From contig DGOU01000161.1 of NCBI GenBank assembly GCA_002390165.1, positions 6,228-25,609 on the forward strand: a stretch of 19,382 nucleotides of DNA, in the 5' to 3' direction. The notes under the pieces were generated by a model. It was given only the letters and a program-made list of their open reading frames with translations, did not search any database and was not told the origin of the DNA. Positions 8,230-15,948 of this stretch are shown piece by piece. Position 1 is the stretch's first letter, and each line of letters starts with the position of its first letter. This DNA comes from Lutibacter sp. UBA4458 (GTDB taxonomy: Bacteria; Bacteroidota; Bacteroidia; Flavobacteriales; Flavobacteriaceae). Made by a program: the position numbers and the translations under genes.

Positions 8230-8243
8230 ATGATAATTATCAT
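8230..8243. promoter_or_regulatory. FNR-type operator upstream of ccoS-ccoNOQP
   Basis: ATGATAATTATCAT is a perfect 14-bp palindrome that fits the FNR core TGAT-N4-ATCA (E. coli consensus TTGAT-N4-ATCAA). Its centre (8236.5) is exactly 32 bp upstream of the centre of the -7 box at 8265-8272, i.e. about -40, where class II FNR activators bind. Confidence 0.72.
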
Positions 8244-8264
8244 TTTTATAAATGTTGAAATTTT

Positions 8265-8272
8265 TATATTTG
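8265..8272 (+). promoter_or_regulatory. Predicted -7 box of the cbb3 oxidase operon
   Basis: TATATTTG followed by C, a perfect TAnnTTTG match 38 bp before the ccoS start. No TTTG is found at -33, consistent with a promoter that needs the activator bound at 8230-8243. The 8173-8310 gap holds nothing else I can support. Confidence 0.58.
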
Positions 8273-8310
8273 CGAATAATTAACTAAAAAAATTAAAGTT
8301 ATTACTTAAA

Positions 8311-8481
8311 ATGGAAGTTGTATATATTACAATAGGTGTTAGCGTTATTGTTGCAATTTTTTTTCTTGTAATTTTTATTAAAGCCATAAAATCAGGTCAG
8401 TATGAGGATACTTATACACCATCAGTACGTATGTTATTTGATGATGAGTTAGTTAATGAAAATAATAAAGAACATAATTAA
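8311..8481 (+). CDS. ccoS: cbb3-type cytochrome oxidase assembly protein CcoS
   Basis: A 56-residue protein beginning MEVVYITIGVSVIVAIFF. One N-terminal membrane helix (about 4-23) is followed by KAIKSGQYEDTY and SVRMLFDDE, the short conserved tail of CcoS/FixS (Gly-Gln-Tyr/Phe-Asp/Glu-Asp, then Arg and an acidic patch). CcoS is needed for cofactor insertion into CcoN in other bacteria. The gene is the first of the oxidase operon, 29 bp upstream of ccoNO, and follows the FNR-type promoter. The open frame has a clear ATG and stop and is typical in length for the family. Confidence 0.93.
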   Translation: MEVVYITIGVSVIVAIFFLVIFIKAIKSGQYEDTYTPSVRMLFDDELVNENNKEHN

Positions 8482-8510
8482 CCAAAATAATAATAAATAA
8501 ATAATTAAGT

Positions 8511-10679
8511 ATGGAAAAAGAACAATTTTATTACGATAATAAGATCGTTAAAATGTTTTTATATGCCACAATTCTTTGGGGAGTTGTAGGTATGTTAGTA
8601 GGTTTAACAGTAGCATTGCTATTTGTTTTTCCAGGATTATTAGAGTTTACAGGTTCAGATAATGCAATTTCATGGTTGAGTTTTGGACGCTTGCGCCCAT
8701 TACATACTAATGCAGTTATTTTTGCATTTGTAGGAAATGGAATTTTTACTGGAGTGTATTACTCAACACAGCGATTGTTAAAAACCAGAATGTTTAACGA
8801 CAATTTAAGCAGAATCCATTTTTGGGGTTGGCAATTAATAATTGTTGCAGCAGCAATTACTTTACCCTTAGGTTTTACTTCTACTAAAGAATACGCAGAA
8901 TTAGAATGGCCAATTGATTTAGCAGTAGTTTTTATTTGGGTGATTTTTGGAATTAACCTTGTAGGAACCATGTTAAAAAGAAGGCAACGACATATTTATG
9001 TTGCCATTTGGTTTTATATAGCCACAGTAGTAACTATTGCAGTACTTTATATATTTAATAATTTAGAATTACCTGTAACGGCATTTAAAAGTTATTCTGT
9101 TTATGCGGGAGTTCAAGATGCTATGGTGCAATGGTGGTACGGGCATAATGCAGTTGCGTTTTTCTTAACAACACCAATTTTAGGGTTAATGTATTATTTT
9201 GTTCCTAAGGTTGCAAACAGACCAGTTTATTCTTATAGATTATCTATTGTTCACTTTTGGTCTTTAATATTTATTTATATATGGGCTGGACCTCACCATT
9301 TATTATATACAGCTTTACCTGGTTGGGCTCAAAATTTAGGTACTGTATTTTCAGTAATGCTAATTTTCCCATCTTGGGGTGGTATGATTAATGGTTTATT
9401 AACCTTAAGAGGAGCTTGGGATAAGGTTCGTGAAGATCCTGTTTTAAAATTCTTTGTAGTTGCAATTACTGGTTACGGTATGGCAACCTTTGAAGGACCA
9501 ATGTTATCCTTTAAAAATGTAAATGCAATTGGGCATTATACGGATTGGATTATTGGTCACGTTCATATTGGAGCTCTTGCTTGGAATGGATTTATTATTG
9601 CAGGAATGTTATATTGGCTTGCAACAAAACTTTGGAAAACAGATTTATATTCAAAAAAATTAGCAAATACTCATTTTTGGATTGGTACTTTAGGTATCTT
9701 ATTTTATGCCATTCCTTTATATGTTGCCGGATTTACACAAGCATTTATGTGGAAACAATTCAATCCTGATGGCACATTAGTTTATGGTAATTTCTTAGAA
9801 ACAGTTACACAAATTATCCCAATGTATGCTATGCGTGCTATTGGAGGTACTTTATATTTAACAGGATATATTTTATTAGCATATAATGTTATTAAAACAG
9901 CAAAAGCTGGGTCCGTTGTTGAAGATGAATTAGCAGAAGCAGCTCCATTGAAAAAAATTAGTGGAAAAAGAATAGTTGGAGAACATTGGCACACATGGTT
10001 AGAAAGAAGAACCGTTTTATTCTCTATTTTAACAACTGTTGCTATTTTAATTGGTGGTATGGTTGAAATTGTACCATTAATTTTGGTAAAATCAAATGTA
10101 CCTACAATAGCTAGTGTTAAGCCATATACACCATTAGAGTTAGAAGGTAGAGATATTTATATGAGAGAAGGATGTAATAACTGTCACTCGCAAATGATTC
10201 GTCCTTTCCGTTCAGAAGTTGCTCGCTATGGTGAATATTCTAAAGCTGGAGAATTTGTATACGATCATCCATTCTTATGGGGTTCACGTAGAACTGGTCC
10301 AGATTTACACCGAATTGGAGGAAAATATAATGACAATTGGCATTTTAATCATATGATGGATCCAAGATCTACATCTCCAGGTTCTATTATGCCACGTTAT
10401 ACTTGGATAATTAAAGACAATTTAAATGCTTCTGATATTGAAGCAAAAATGAAAGGACTAGTAACTTTAGGAGTTCCTTATACTGATAAAGAAATAGCAA
10501 ATGCAAAACAAAGTATTGTAGCACAAGCTAAAACTATTGAAACAAGTTTAAGACAAGATCCAGAATTTGTTAAAAATTATGGAAATAGTAATATTCAAAA
10601 TAAAGAAATAGTAGCATTAATTGCTTATTTACAACGTTTGGGTACAGATATTAAAGTAAACAAAACTGCATTAAAATAA
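8511..10679 (+). CDS. ccoNO: cbb3-type cytochrome c oxidase, fused subunits I and II (CcoN-CcoO)
   Basis: A single 722-residue chain carries both the catalytic subunit and the membrane-anchored c-type cytochrome. The CcoN part (about 1-465) has some 12 helices. Likely haem b ligands are His65 and His352, haem b3 His350, and CuB ligands His212 (WWYGHNAVAF) and His262-His263 (GPHHLLYTALP); Tyr266 is the expected cross-linked tyrosine. A charged linker (about 465-490) leads to CcoO: one helix near 500-520, then the haem motif Cys555-Asn-Asn-Cys558-His559 in GCNNCHSQMIRPF, with Met627 in SIMPRY as the likely axial ligand. The enzyme reduces oxygen at low concentration and pumps protons. In Proteobacteria ccoN and ccoO are separate genes; the fusion is typical of Bacteroidota. 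There is no stop or frameshift between the parts. Confidence 0.97.
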   Translation: MEKEQFYYDNKIVKMFLYATILWGVVGMLVGLTVALLFVFPGLLEFTGSDNAISWLSFGRLRPLHTNAVIFAFVGNGIFTGVYYSTQRLLKTRMFNDNLSRIHFWGWQLIIVAAAITLPLGFTSTKEYAELEWPIDLAVVFIWVIFGINLVGTMLKRRQRHIYVAIWFYIATVVTIAVLYIFNNLELPVTAFKSYSVYAGVQDAMVQWWYGHNAVAFFLTTPILGLMYYFVPKVANRPVYSYRLSIVHFWSLIFIYIWAGPHHLLYTALPGWAQNLGTVFSVMLIFPSWGGMINGLLTLRGAWDKVREDPVLKFFVVAITGYGMATFEGPMLSFKNVNAIGHYTDWIIGHVHIGALAWNGFIIAGMLYWLATKLWKTDLYSKKLANTHFWIGTLGILFYAIPLYVAGFTQAFMWKQFNPDGTLVYGNFLETVTQIIPMYAMRAIGGTLYLTGYILLAYNVIKTAKAGSVVEDELAEAAPLKKISGKRIVGEHWHTWLERRTVLFSILTTVAILIGGMVEIVPLILVKSNVPTIASVKPYTPLELEGRDIYMREGCNNCHSQMIRPFRSEVARYGEYSKAGEFVYDHPFLWGSRRTGPDLHRIGGKYNDNWHFNHMMDPRSTSPGSIMPRYTWIIKDNLNASDIEAKMKGLVTLGVPYTDKEIANAKQSIVAQAKTIETSLRQDPEFVKNYGNSNIQNKEIVALIAYLQRLGTDIKVNKTALK

Positions 10680-10684
10680 TTAAA

Positions 10685-10882
10685 ATGTTAAAATTTATTC
10701 AACATAATTTTGATGGAATGAATGGTATAGAAATATATCCTATTATTTCATTAGTACTATTTTTTATAGTGTTTATAACCATGTTTATCATTGTTATGAA
10801 CATTTCTAAAAAAAGAATTGATGAAGTAAGTAATTTACCATTAGAAGATGACACAATAAGTAAAGAAAATAATCATGAATAA
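10685..10882 (+). CDS. ccoQ: CcoQ/FixQ-like small membrane subunit
   Basis: 65 residues with one membrane helix (about 18-41) and a short charged, acidic tail (LPLEDD). Sequence similarity to proteobacterial CcoQ is too short to prove by eye. The call rests on size, topology and position: 5 bp after ccoNO, with its last 8 bases overlapping the start of ccoP. CcoQ subunits help keep the oxidase assembled or active. Confidence 0.78.
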   Translation: MLKFIQHNFDGMNGIEIYPIISLVLFFIVFITMFIIVMNISKKRIDEVSNLPLEDDTISKENNHE

Positions 10883-11519
10883 AAAATCAGAAAATATATC
10901 AGGTTGGCAAAGGTTTATGAAATCTATGACTAAAGCTAACGAAATAGGAAAGGAAGAAGATGTAATGCTAGATCATGACTATGATGGAATTAGAGAATTA
11001 GATAACGTATTACCACCGTGGTGGAAAGCAGGTTTTTACATAACCGTTGTAATAGCTGTTTTTTACTATATAATGGTTTTAGGATTTAGTAAATATAACC
11101 AGTACGATGAATTAAAAGATGAACTTGCAGACGCTAAAAAGGAGGTAGAAACTTATAAATCTGAGCATCCAGAGTTATTTAGTGTAGATAATATTACTGC
11201 TTTTACAGATGCAGATAATATTGCAAAAGGCAAAGCCTTATTTACTTCCAAAACTTGTTTTGCCTGTCATTCAGCAGATTTAGGCGGAGGAATTGGACCA
11301 AATTTAACAGATAATCATTGGATTTTAGGAGGTGGTATAAAAAATATTTTCCATACCATTTCTAAAGGAGGAAGACCAGGTAAAGGAATGGTTGCTTGGG
11401 AGGCTAGCATTACCAAAATAGAACGTCAGCAACTTGCTAGTTACGTAATTTCTATGCAGGGAACTACACCTGCAGCTCCAAAAGCATCACAAGGTGATAT
11501 TATTTGGCCTGAAAATTAA
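10875..11519 (+). CDS. ccoP: cbb3-type cytochrome c oxidase subunit III (CcoP), one-haem form
   Basis: 214 residues. An N-terminal cytoplasmic segment contains DHDYDGIRELDNVLPPWW (about 33-50), the conserved CcoP N-terminal motif. A single helix follows (about 51-72), then a coiled linker (KDELADAKKEVETYK) and one cytochrome c domain with Cys128-Phe-Ala-Cys131-His132. Met172 in GKGMVAWE is the likely axial ligand. Many CcoP proteins have two haem domains and are about 300 residues long; only one is present here, with no sign of a truncated second. The protein passes electrons from periplasmic donors to CcoO/CcoN. The ATG overlaps the end of ccoQ, indicating translational coupling. A terminator follows at 11541-11580. 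Confidence 0.94.
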   Translation: MNKKSENISGWQRFMKSMTKANEIGKEEDVMLDHDYDGIRELDNVLPPWWKAGFYITVVIAVFYYIMVLGFSKYNQYDELKDELADAKKEVETYKSEHPELFSVDNITAFTDADNIAKGKALFTSKTCFACHSADLGGGIGPNLTDNHWILGGGIKNIFHTISKGGRPGKGMVAWEASITKIERQQLASYVISMQGTTPAAPKASQGDIIWPEN

Positions 11520-11540
11520 ATTAATATTTTAACTATAATA

Positions 11541-11580
11541 AATACCGCAAATTTTCAAATGTGAAGTTTGCGGTATTTTA
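11541..11580 (+). terminator. Terminator after ccoP
   Basis: Eleven-base arms AATACCGCAAA (11541-11551) and TTTGCGGTATT (11567-11577) pair perfectly around a 15-base loop, in which TTC/GAA may pair further. The T tract after the stem is short, so termination may be partial and some read-through into ccoG is possible. Confidence 0.75.
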
Positions 11581-11611
11581 TTGATTTAAAAGAAATAAGA
11601 TGTTGTTTTGT

Positions 11612-11652
11612 TACAATTGTATCGTCCAATAAATCATATAATATTAATTTTA
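11612..11652 (+). promoter_or_regulatory. Possible ccoG promoter with upstream palindrome
   Basis: TACAATTGTA (11612-11621) is a perfect palindrome centred 32 bp before TAATTTTA (11645-11652), a seven-of-eight -7 match. The geometry equals that of the two FNR-type promoters. However, the palindrome lacks TGA/TCA arms and the -7 box lacks its key G, so this is weak. The remainder of 11581-11687 shows nothing else I can name. Confidence 0.22.
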
Positions 11653-11687
11653 CAACTTTTACTACTAAATTGAAATTTAAATAAATT

Positions 11688-13112
11688 ATGAAAAACGACA
11701 TAAACTCTAAAAATGAAAAATTTAGAGATTCCATAGGAACAATTACAAATGAAGGGAAGAGAAACTTTATTCATCCTAAAAAACCTAAAGGACGCTATTA
11801 TAATTATAGAACTATTGTTAGCTGGTTTTTACTAGCCTTTTTTGTCGCAGCTCCGTTTATTAAAGTTAAAGGAAATCAGTTCTTATTATTTGATGTAATA
11901 GATAGAAAATTCAATATTTTTGGTTTTCCATTTTGGCCCCAAGATTTTCATTTATTAGTAATCTCTATGTTAGTTAGCATAGTTTTTGTTATACTTTTTA
12001 CGGTAATTTTTGGACGGATTTTTTGTGGATGGATGTGCCCTCAAACAATTTTCCTTGAAATGATATTCAGAAAAATTGAATATTTAATTGATGGTGATCG
12101 TTCTAAACAAATAAAACTTTCAAAACAAGCTTGGGATTCGGAAAAAATTACAAAAAGAGCTATAAAATGGACGGTTTATTTTATTATATCATTTGTTATT
12201 GCTAACGTTTTTTTATCTTATTTAATAGGCTCAGACGCTGTTATTCAATATATATTAGAAGGGCCATCAAACCATATAGGAACATTAATCAAGCTATTAG
12301 TATTTACTGCGGTGTTTTACTTTGTTTTTGCTTGGTTTAGAGAGCAGGTTTGTATTATTGTTTGTCCTTATGGAAGGTTACAAGGCGTATTATTAGATAA
12401 TAAATCTATTAATGTAGCTTATGATTTTGTACGAGGAGAAAATGAAAAAGGAAGAAAGCCTTTTAGAAAAAATGAAGATAGAGATGAATTAGGTAATGGC
12501 GATTGTATTGATTGTAAACAATGTGTTCAAGTTTGTCCTACAGGAATTGATATTAGAAACGGAACGCAATTAGAATGTATAAACTGTACTGCCTGTATTG
12601 ATGCCTGCGATAGTATGATGGATAAAGTTGGGTTTGACAGAGGTTTAATTAGGTACGCATCAGAAGATGAAATTGAGAAAAAAGAAAAATTTAAATTTAA
12701 TGCTCGTTTAATAGCTTATACAGCAGTTTTAACTATATTGGTTGGAGTTTTAATAGGTATGTTATTTTTAAGAACAGATATTGAAGCAACGGTATTAAGA
12801 TTGCCTGGGCAAACTTTTCAAACTACCGAAACTACGGTAAAAAATGTATATACCATTACCTTAATAAATAAAACTACTAAAGATATTGATAATGTTGAAA
12901 TAAAATTATTATCTCACAAAGGAAACGTTATTATGGTCGGAGGTAATTTATTTATTAAAAAACAAGGGTTAAAAGACAGTACGTTGTTTATTGAAATTAA
13001 TAAATCCGATCTAAAATCGTCAAAAGAAAAATTGAAATTAGGAGTTTATTCGAATGGAAAACTAATTGAAAAAACTTCTACTAATTTTACAGGACCTTTA
13101 ATTATCAAATAA
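11688..13112 (+). CDS. ccoG: cbb3 oxidase assembly protein CcoG/FixG/RdxA, polyferredoxin-like copper reductase
   Basis: 474 residues. Membrane helices lie near 45-62, 84-107, 156-178 and 196-216, with another near 341-364. The signature CGWMCPQTIFLE after helix two and CIIVCPYGRLQG after helix four are typical of the family. A two-cluster ferredoxin region follows: Cys273, 276, 279 and 283, then Cys297, 300, 303 and 307 (CIDCKQCVQVCP and CINCTACIDACD). The last 100 residues form the usual C-terminal Ig-like periplasmic domain. In other bacteria CcoG reduces Cu(II) to Cu(I) for delivery to the oxidase. It is the first gene of a tightly packed run, 2 bp ahead of ccoH. Confidence 0.94.
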   Translation: MKNDINSKNEKFRDSIGTITNEGKRNFIHPKKPKGRYYNYRTIVSWFLLAFFVAAPFIKVKGNQFLLFDVIDRKFNIFGFPFWPQDFHLLVISMLVSIVFVILFTVIFGRIFCGWMCPQTIFLEMIFRKIEYLIDGDRSKQIKLSKQAWDSEKITKRAIKWTVYFIISFVIANVFLSYLIGSDAVIQYILEGPSNHIGTLIKLLVFTAVFYFVFAWFREQVCIIVCPYGRLQGVLLDNKSINVAYDFVRGENEKGRKPFRKNEDRDELGNGDCIDCKQCVQVCPTGIDIRNGTQLECINCTACIDACDSMMDKVGFDRGLIRYASEDEIEKKEKFKFNARLIAYTAVLTILVGVLIGMLFLRTDIEATVLRLPGQTFQTTETTVKNVYTITLINKTTKDIDNVEIKLLSHKGNVIMVGGNLFIKKQGLKDSTLFIEINKSDLKSSKEKLKLGVYSNGKLIEKTSTNFTGPLIIK

Positions 13113-13114
13113 TT

Positions 13115-13567
13115 ATGAAAATTAAATTCACATGGCCAATGGGTATTTTTCTTGCCTTGGCATCGTTTATGATATTTATACTATCTTTTGTTTATAAGGC
13201 AACTTTTGTGCATAAATACGATCATCATTTAGTTTCTGATCATTACTATAAAGATGAGTTAAATTATCAAAAGGAATTGGACAAACTAAATAGAGCAAAT
13301 AATTTAAAAGAAAATGTAGTTATTGAACACAAAGAGAGTGGTTTGGTAATTAATTTTCCAGCTGAGTTTAATGCAGAAGACATAAAAGGAACTATATATT
13401 TTCAAAGACCTTCAAATTATAAATTAGATTTTCAAACACCAATAAATTTAACTAATAATGAATATTTAATTTCTGATGATAAATTAGTGGAAGGAATTTG
13501 GAATGTTAAAATAGATTGGCATGTTGGTGACAAAACTTTTTTATTAAAACAGAAAATAAGTTATTAG
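13115..13567 (+). CDS. ccoH: FixH family protein (CcoH)
   Basis: 150 residues with one N-terminal membrane helix (about 7-27, WPMGIFLALASFMIFILSF) and a periplasmic domain beginning YDHHLVSDHYYKDELNYQ, the conserved FixH motif of paired histidines and a YY-K-x-E/D element. CcoH assists assembly and stability of cbb3 oxidase in other bacteria. It lies 2 bp after ccoG and 1 bp before the SafE-like gene, in the typical CcoG-CcoH order. Confidence 0.9.
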   Translation: MKIKFTWPMGIFLALASFMIFILSFVYKATFVHKYDHHLVSDHYYKDELNYQKELDKLNRANNLKENVVIEHKESGLVINFPAEFNAEDIKGTIYFQRPSNYKLDFQTPINLTNNEYLISDDKLVEGIWNVKIDWHVGDKTFLLKQKISY

Positions 13568-13568
13568 T

Positions 13569-14288
13569 ATGCTTTGGACAGCATTTGTTTTAGGTTTAGC
13601 AGGAAGTTTTCACTGTATTGGTATGTGTGGTCCTATAGCTTTTATATTACCAATAGATAAATCTTCAGTTACAAAAACGATTTACCAAACATTTTTATAT
13701 CATTTTGGTCGTTTATTAAGTTATGCGATAATAGGAATATTATTTGGCTTTTTAGGAAAAGGGCTTTATTTAGCTGGGTTTCAGCAACGTTTGTCCATTT
13801 TAATGGGAATTTTAATGATAGTAACCGTTTTAATTCCAATAACTATTTTTAATAAGTTTAATTTTTCAAAACCTTTATATAAATTAATAGGAAAACTAAA
13901 ACAAAATTTAGGTTTATACTTAAATAAAAAATCGAATAAAGCTATTTTTACTATCGGCTTTTTAAACGGTTTTTTACCTTGCGGACTTGTTTATATGGCG
14001 TTAATTGGTGCAATTTCTACAGGAAATTCTTTGCAAGGTGGCATATACATGGCAATATTTGGATTGGGTACGGTGCCAATGATGAGTGGAGCAATTCTTT
14101 TAGGAAATTTTATTAATGTATCCATTAGAAATAAAATTCAAAAAATTATACCAATTTTTGTAATTATTATAGGATTATTATTTATTTTGCGTGGATTAGG
14201 ATTAGGAATTCCTTATATTTCTCCTCCAAATGCTAAATTGCAATTATCCAGCAATCCGGCAACATGTGTAACAATAGATAAAAATTAA
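13569..14288 (+). CDS. SafE/DsbD-like membrane protein associated with cbb3 assembly genes
   Basis: 239 residues with about six hydrophobic helices and two cysteine-containing motifs characteristic of the cytochrome-c-biogenesis/DsbD_2 transmembrane family, often labelled sulfite exporter TauE/SafE: GSFHCIGMCGP near the start (Cys16, Cys20) and NGFLPCGLVYMAL (Cys138). A further cysteine (Cys233) sits in the short tail. Proteins of this type follow ccoH in many bacterial cbb3 clusters, where a role in metal or thiol handling during oxidase assembly is suspected. True sulfite export has little support here. It starts 1 bp after the ccoH stop, and 6 bp separate it from the first PPK2 gene. The family is clear; the substrate is unknown. 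Confidence 0.82.
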   Translation: MLWTAFVLGLAGSFHCIGMCGPIAFILPIDKSSVTKTIYQTFLYHFGRLLSYAIIGILFGFLGKGLYLAGFQQRLSILMGILMIVTVLIPITIFNKFNFSKPLYKLIGKLKQNLGLYLNKKSNKAIFTIGFLNGFLPCGLVYMALIGAISTGNSLQGGIYMAIFGLGTVPMMSGAILLGNFINVSIRNKIQKIIPIFVIIIGLLFILRGLGLGIPYISPPNAKLQLSSNPATCVTIDKN

Positions 14289-14294
14289 CAACCT

Positions 14295-15152
14295 ATGGAA
14301 GAAAAACCTAAGTTAACTTTAGATGATTTTGAAAAAGTTACTTCTAATCGAGAATTATTAGAAATAATTAAGAAAAAAGAAATCCCATTTAATAAAGTTT
14401 CTAAGGTCTTATTTTATCAAGATGAGTTGCGTAAACTTCAAATAGAGTTGATTAAACTTCAACAGTGGGTTGCAAAAAATAATAAAAGAGTAGCTATTAT
14501 TTTTGAAGGAAGAGATGCGGCAGGTAAAGGTGGTAATATTAGAAGATTTACGGAACATCTAAGCCCACGTTCTATGCGTTTGGTTGCATTAAATAAACCT
14601 ACCGATATAGAAAAAGGACAATGGTATTTTAGGCGTTACATAAAAAAATTGCCCAATCCGGGTGAAATTGTTTTTTTTGATAGAAGTTGGTATAATAGAG
14701 CTGTAGTTGAACCTGTTATGGGTTTTTGTAATGATAAACAATACAACAAATTTATGTTGCAAGTTCCTGAATTTGAACACATGTTGTATGAAGATGGCGT
14801 TACTATTATAAAATTTTGGATTTCTATTTCAAAAGAAGAACAATTAAATAGATTTAAATCACGATTAAAAACACCGTTAAAACGTTGGAAATTTAGTCCG
14901 GTAGATCAAAAAGGGCAGGAGTATTGGGATAAATACACACATTTTAAAAACCAGATGTTTAGTAAAACCCATACCAGTTATAGTCCTTGGATTATTGTAA
15001 AAGCAAATGATAAAAAAACCGCAAGGTTAGAATGTATTCGTTATGTTTTATCACAATTTGAATATGACGATAAAAGTGATGCATTAACCACATTATTCCC
15101 AGATCCAAATATAATTATGAGATATCATCGATCAGAACAACAATTAGATTAG
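14295..15152 (+). CDS. Polyphosphate kinase 2 family protein, first of a tandem pair
   Basis: 285 residues, one PPK2 domain. Walker A is GRDAAGKGG (Lys78), Walker B is FFDRSWYNRAVVEP (Asp129), and the lid region has Arg-rich KSRLKTPLKRWKFSP. PPK2 enzymes move phosphate between polyphosphate and nucleotides. The FDRSWYNRA motif and single-domain length resemble class I (NDP/NTP) enzymes rather than class III, which has FNRSHYE. It starts 6 bp after the SafE-like gene and ends 2 bp before a second PPK2, so it is likely transcribed with ccoG-ccoH. The N-terminal 45 residues are more divergent than the core. Direction of reaction and nucleotide preference are inference. Confidence 0.9.
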   Translation: MEEKPKLTLDDFEKVTSNRELLEIIKKKEIPFNKVSKVLFYQDELRKLQIELIKLQQWVAKNNKRVAIIFEGRDAAGKGGNIRRFTEHLSPRSMRLVALNKPTDIEKGQWYFRRYIKKLPNPGEIVFFDRSWYNRAVVEPVMGFCNDKQYNKFMLQVPEFEHMLYEDGVTIIKFWISISKEEQLNRFKSRLKTPLKRWKFSPVDQKGQEYWDKYTHFKNQMFSKTHTSYSPWIIVKANDKKTARLECIRYVLSQFEYDDKSDALTTLFPDPNIIMRYHRSEQQLD

Positions 15153-15154
15153 TT

Positions 15155-15946
15155 ATGGATACATTTAAATTAACCTTAAAAGAAGAAGCTATTCTTAACA
15201 CAAAAAAAGGTTTAGTAGCATTATTATCTAAGGAACCTTATAATTTAGAAAAGGCAGTTAGGTATGTTAATTATGAAAATAAGTTAGAAAAATTACAAGT
15301 TGAATTGGTACGTTTACAAACTTGGGCTATTAAAGAAAACGAACGAATAATTGTAATTTTTGAAGGAAGAGATGCTGCAGGAAAAGGAGGCGCTATTAGA
15401 AGAATTACGGAACGAATTAATCCACGTCTTTTTAGAATTGTTGCATTGCCTAAACCTACCGAATTAGAGCAAACACAATGGTATTTTCAAAGATATGTAA
15501 AACAGTTTCCTGTTGCTGGAGAAATGGTTCTTTTTGATAGAAGTTGGTACAATAGGGCAGTAGTTGAACCTGTAAATGGATTTTGTACGCAAAAAGAATA
15601 TGACGTTTTTATGAATCAAGTTAATGATTTTGAACGAATGATAACCGAATCTGGAATTAGATTGGTTAAAATATATATGTCAATTTCAAAAAAGGAACAA
15701 GCAAAACGGTTTGATGAAATAAAAAAAGATCCATTAAAACAGTGGAAAATGACAGATGTTGATGAAAAAGCACAGGAATTATGGGATGTTTATACAAATT
15801 ATAAGAATGAGATGTTTCATAAAACAAAAGAAGGTGGTGGAGTTCCTTGGAAAATTATAAAAGCAAATAGAAAAACTTATGCTAGAGTTGCTACAATAAA
15901 CCACATTTTAAAAAGTATTCCTTACGATAAAAATTTAGAAGTATAG
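15155..15946 (+). CDS. Polyphosphate kinase 2 family protein, second of a tandem pair
   Basis: 263 residues with the same core as its neighbour: Walker A GRDAAGKGG (Lys77), Walker B LFDRSWYNRAVVEP (Asp128), and the shared surrounding blocks RRITERINPR and QWYFQRYVKQFP. It is shorter at both ends and differs in the lid (FDEIKKDPLKQWKMT), so the two are diverged paralogues, not a recent exact duplication; the nucleotide sequences differ throughout. Possible division of labour (ADP versus GDP, or a mixed oligomer) cannot be judged by eye. It is the last gene of the plus-strand run and ends 2 bp from the convergent yitT-like gene, with no terminator visible. Confidence 0.9.
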   Translation: MDTFKLTLKEEAILNTKKGLVALLSKEPYNLEKAVRYVNYENKLEKLQVELVRLQTWAIKENERIIVIFEGRDAAGKGGAIRRITERINPRLFRIVALPKPTELEQTQWYFQRYVKQFPVAGEMVLFDRSWYNRAVVEPVNGFCTQKEYDVFMNQVNDFERMITESGIRLVKIYMSISKKEQAKRFDEIKKDPLKQWKMTDVDEKAQELWDVYTNYKNEMFHKTKEGGGVPWKIIKANRKTYARVATINHILKSIPYDKNLEV

Positions 15947-15948
15947 TT

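Noticed and set aside
11581..11594. TTGAT half-site in the ccoP-ccoG gap as an FNR box
   Set aside because: The second half would need ATCAA after four bases, but the sequence there is AAGAA. It is also too far from any -7 candidate at the 32-bp spacing.
13569..14288. Reading the SafE-like gene as a real sulfite exporter supplying or draining sulfite for the sulfonolipid pathway
   Set aside because: The label comes from a broad family. The cysteine motifs and position between ccoH and PPK2 point to oxidase assembly, and it lies far from the PLP enzyme pair.
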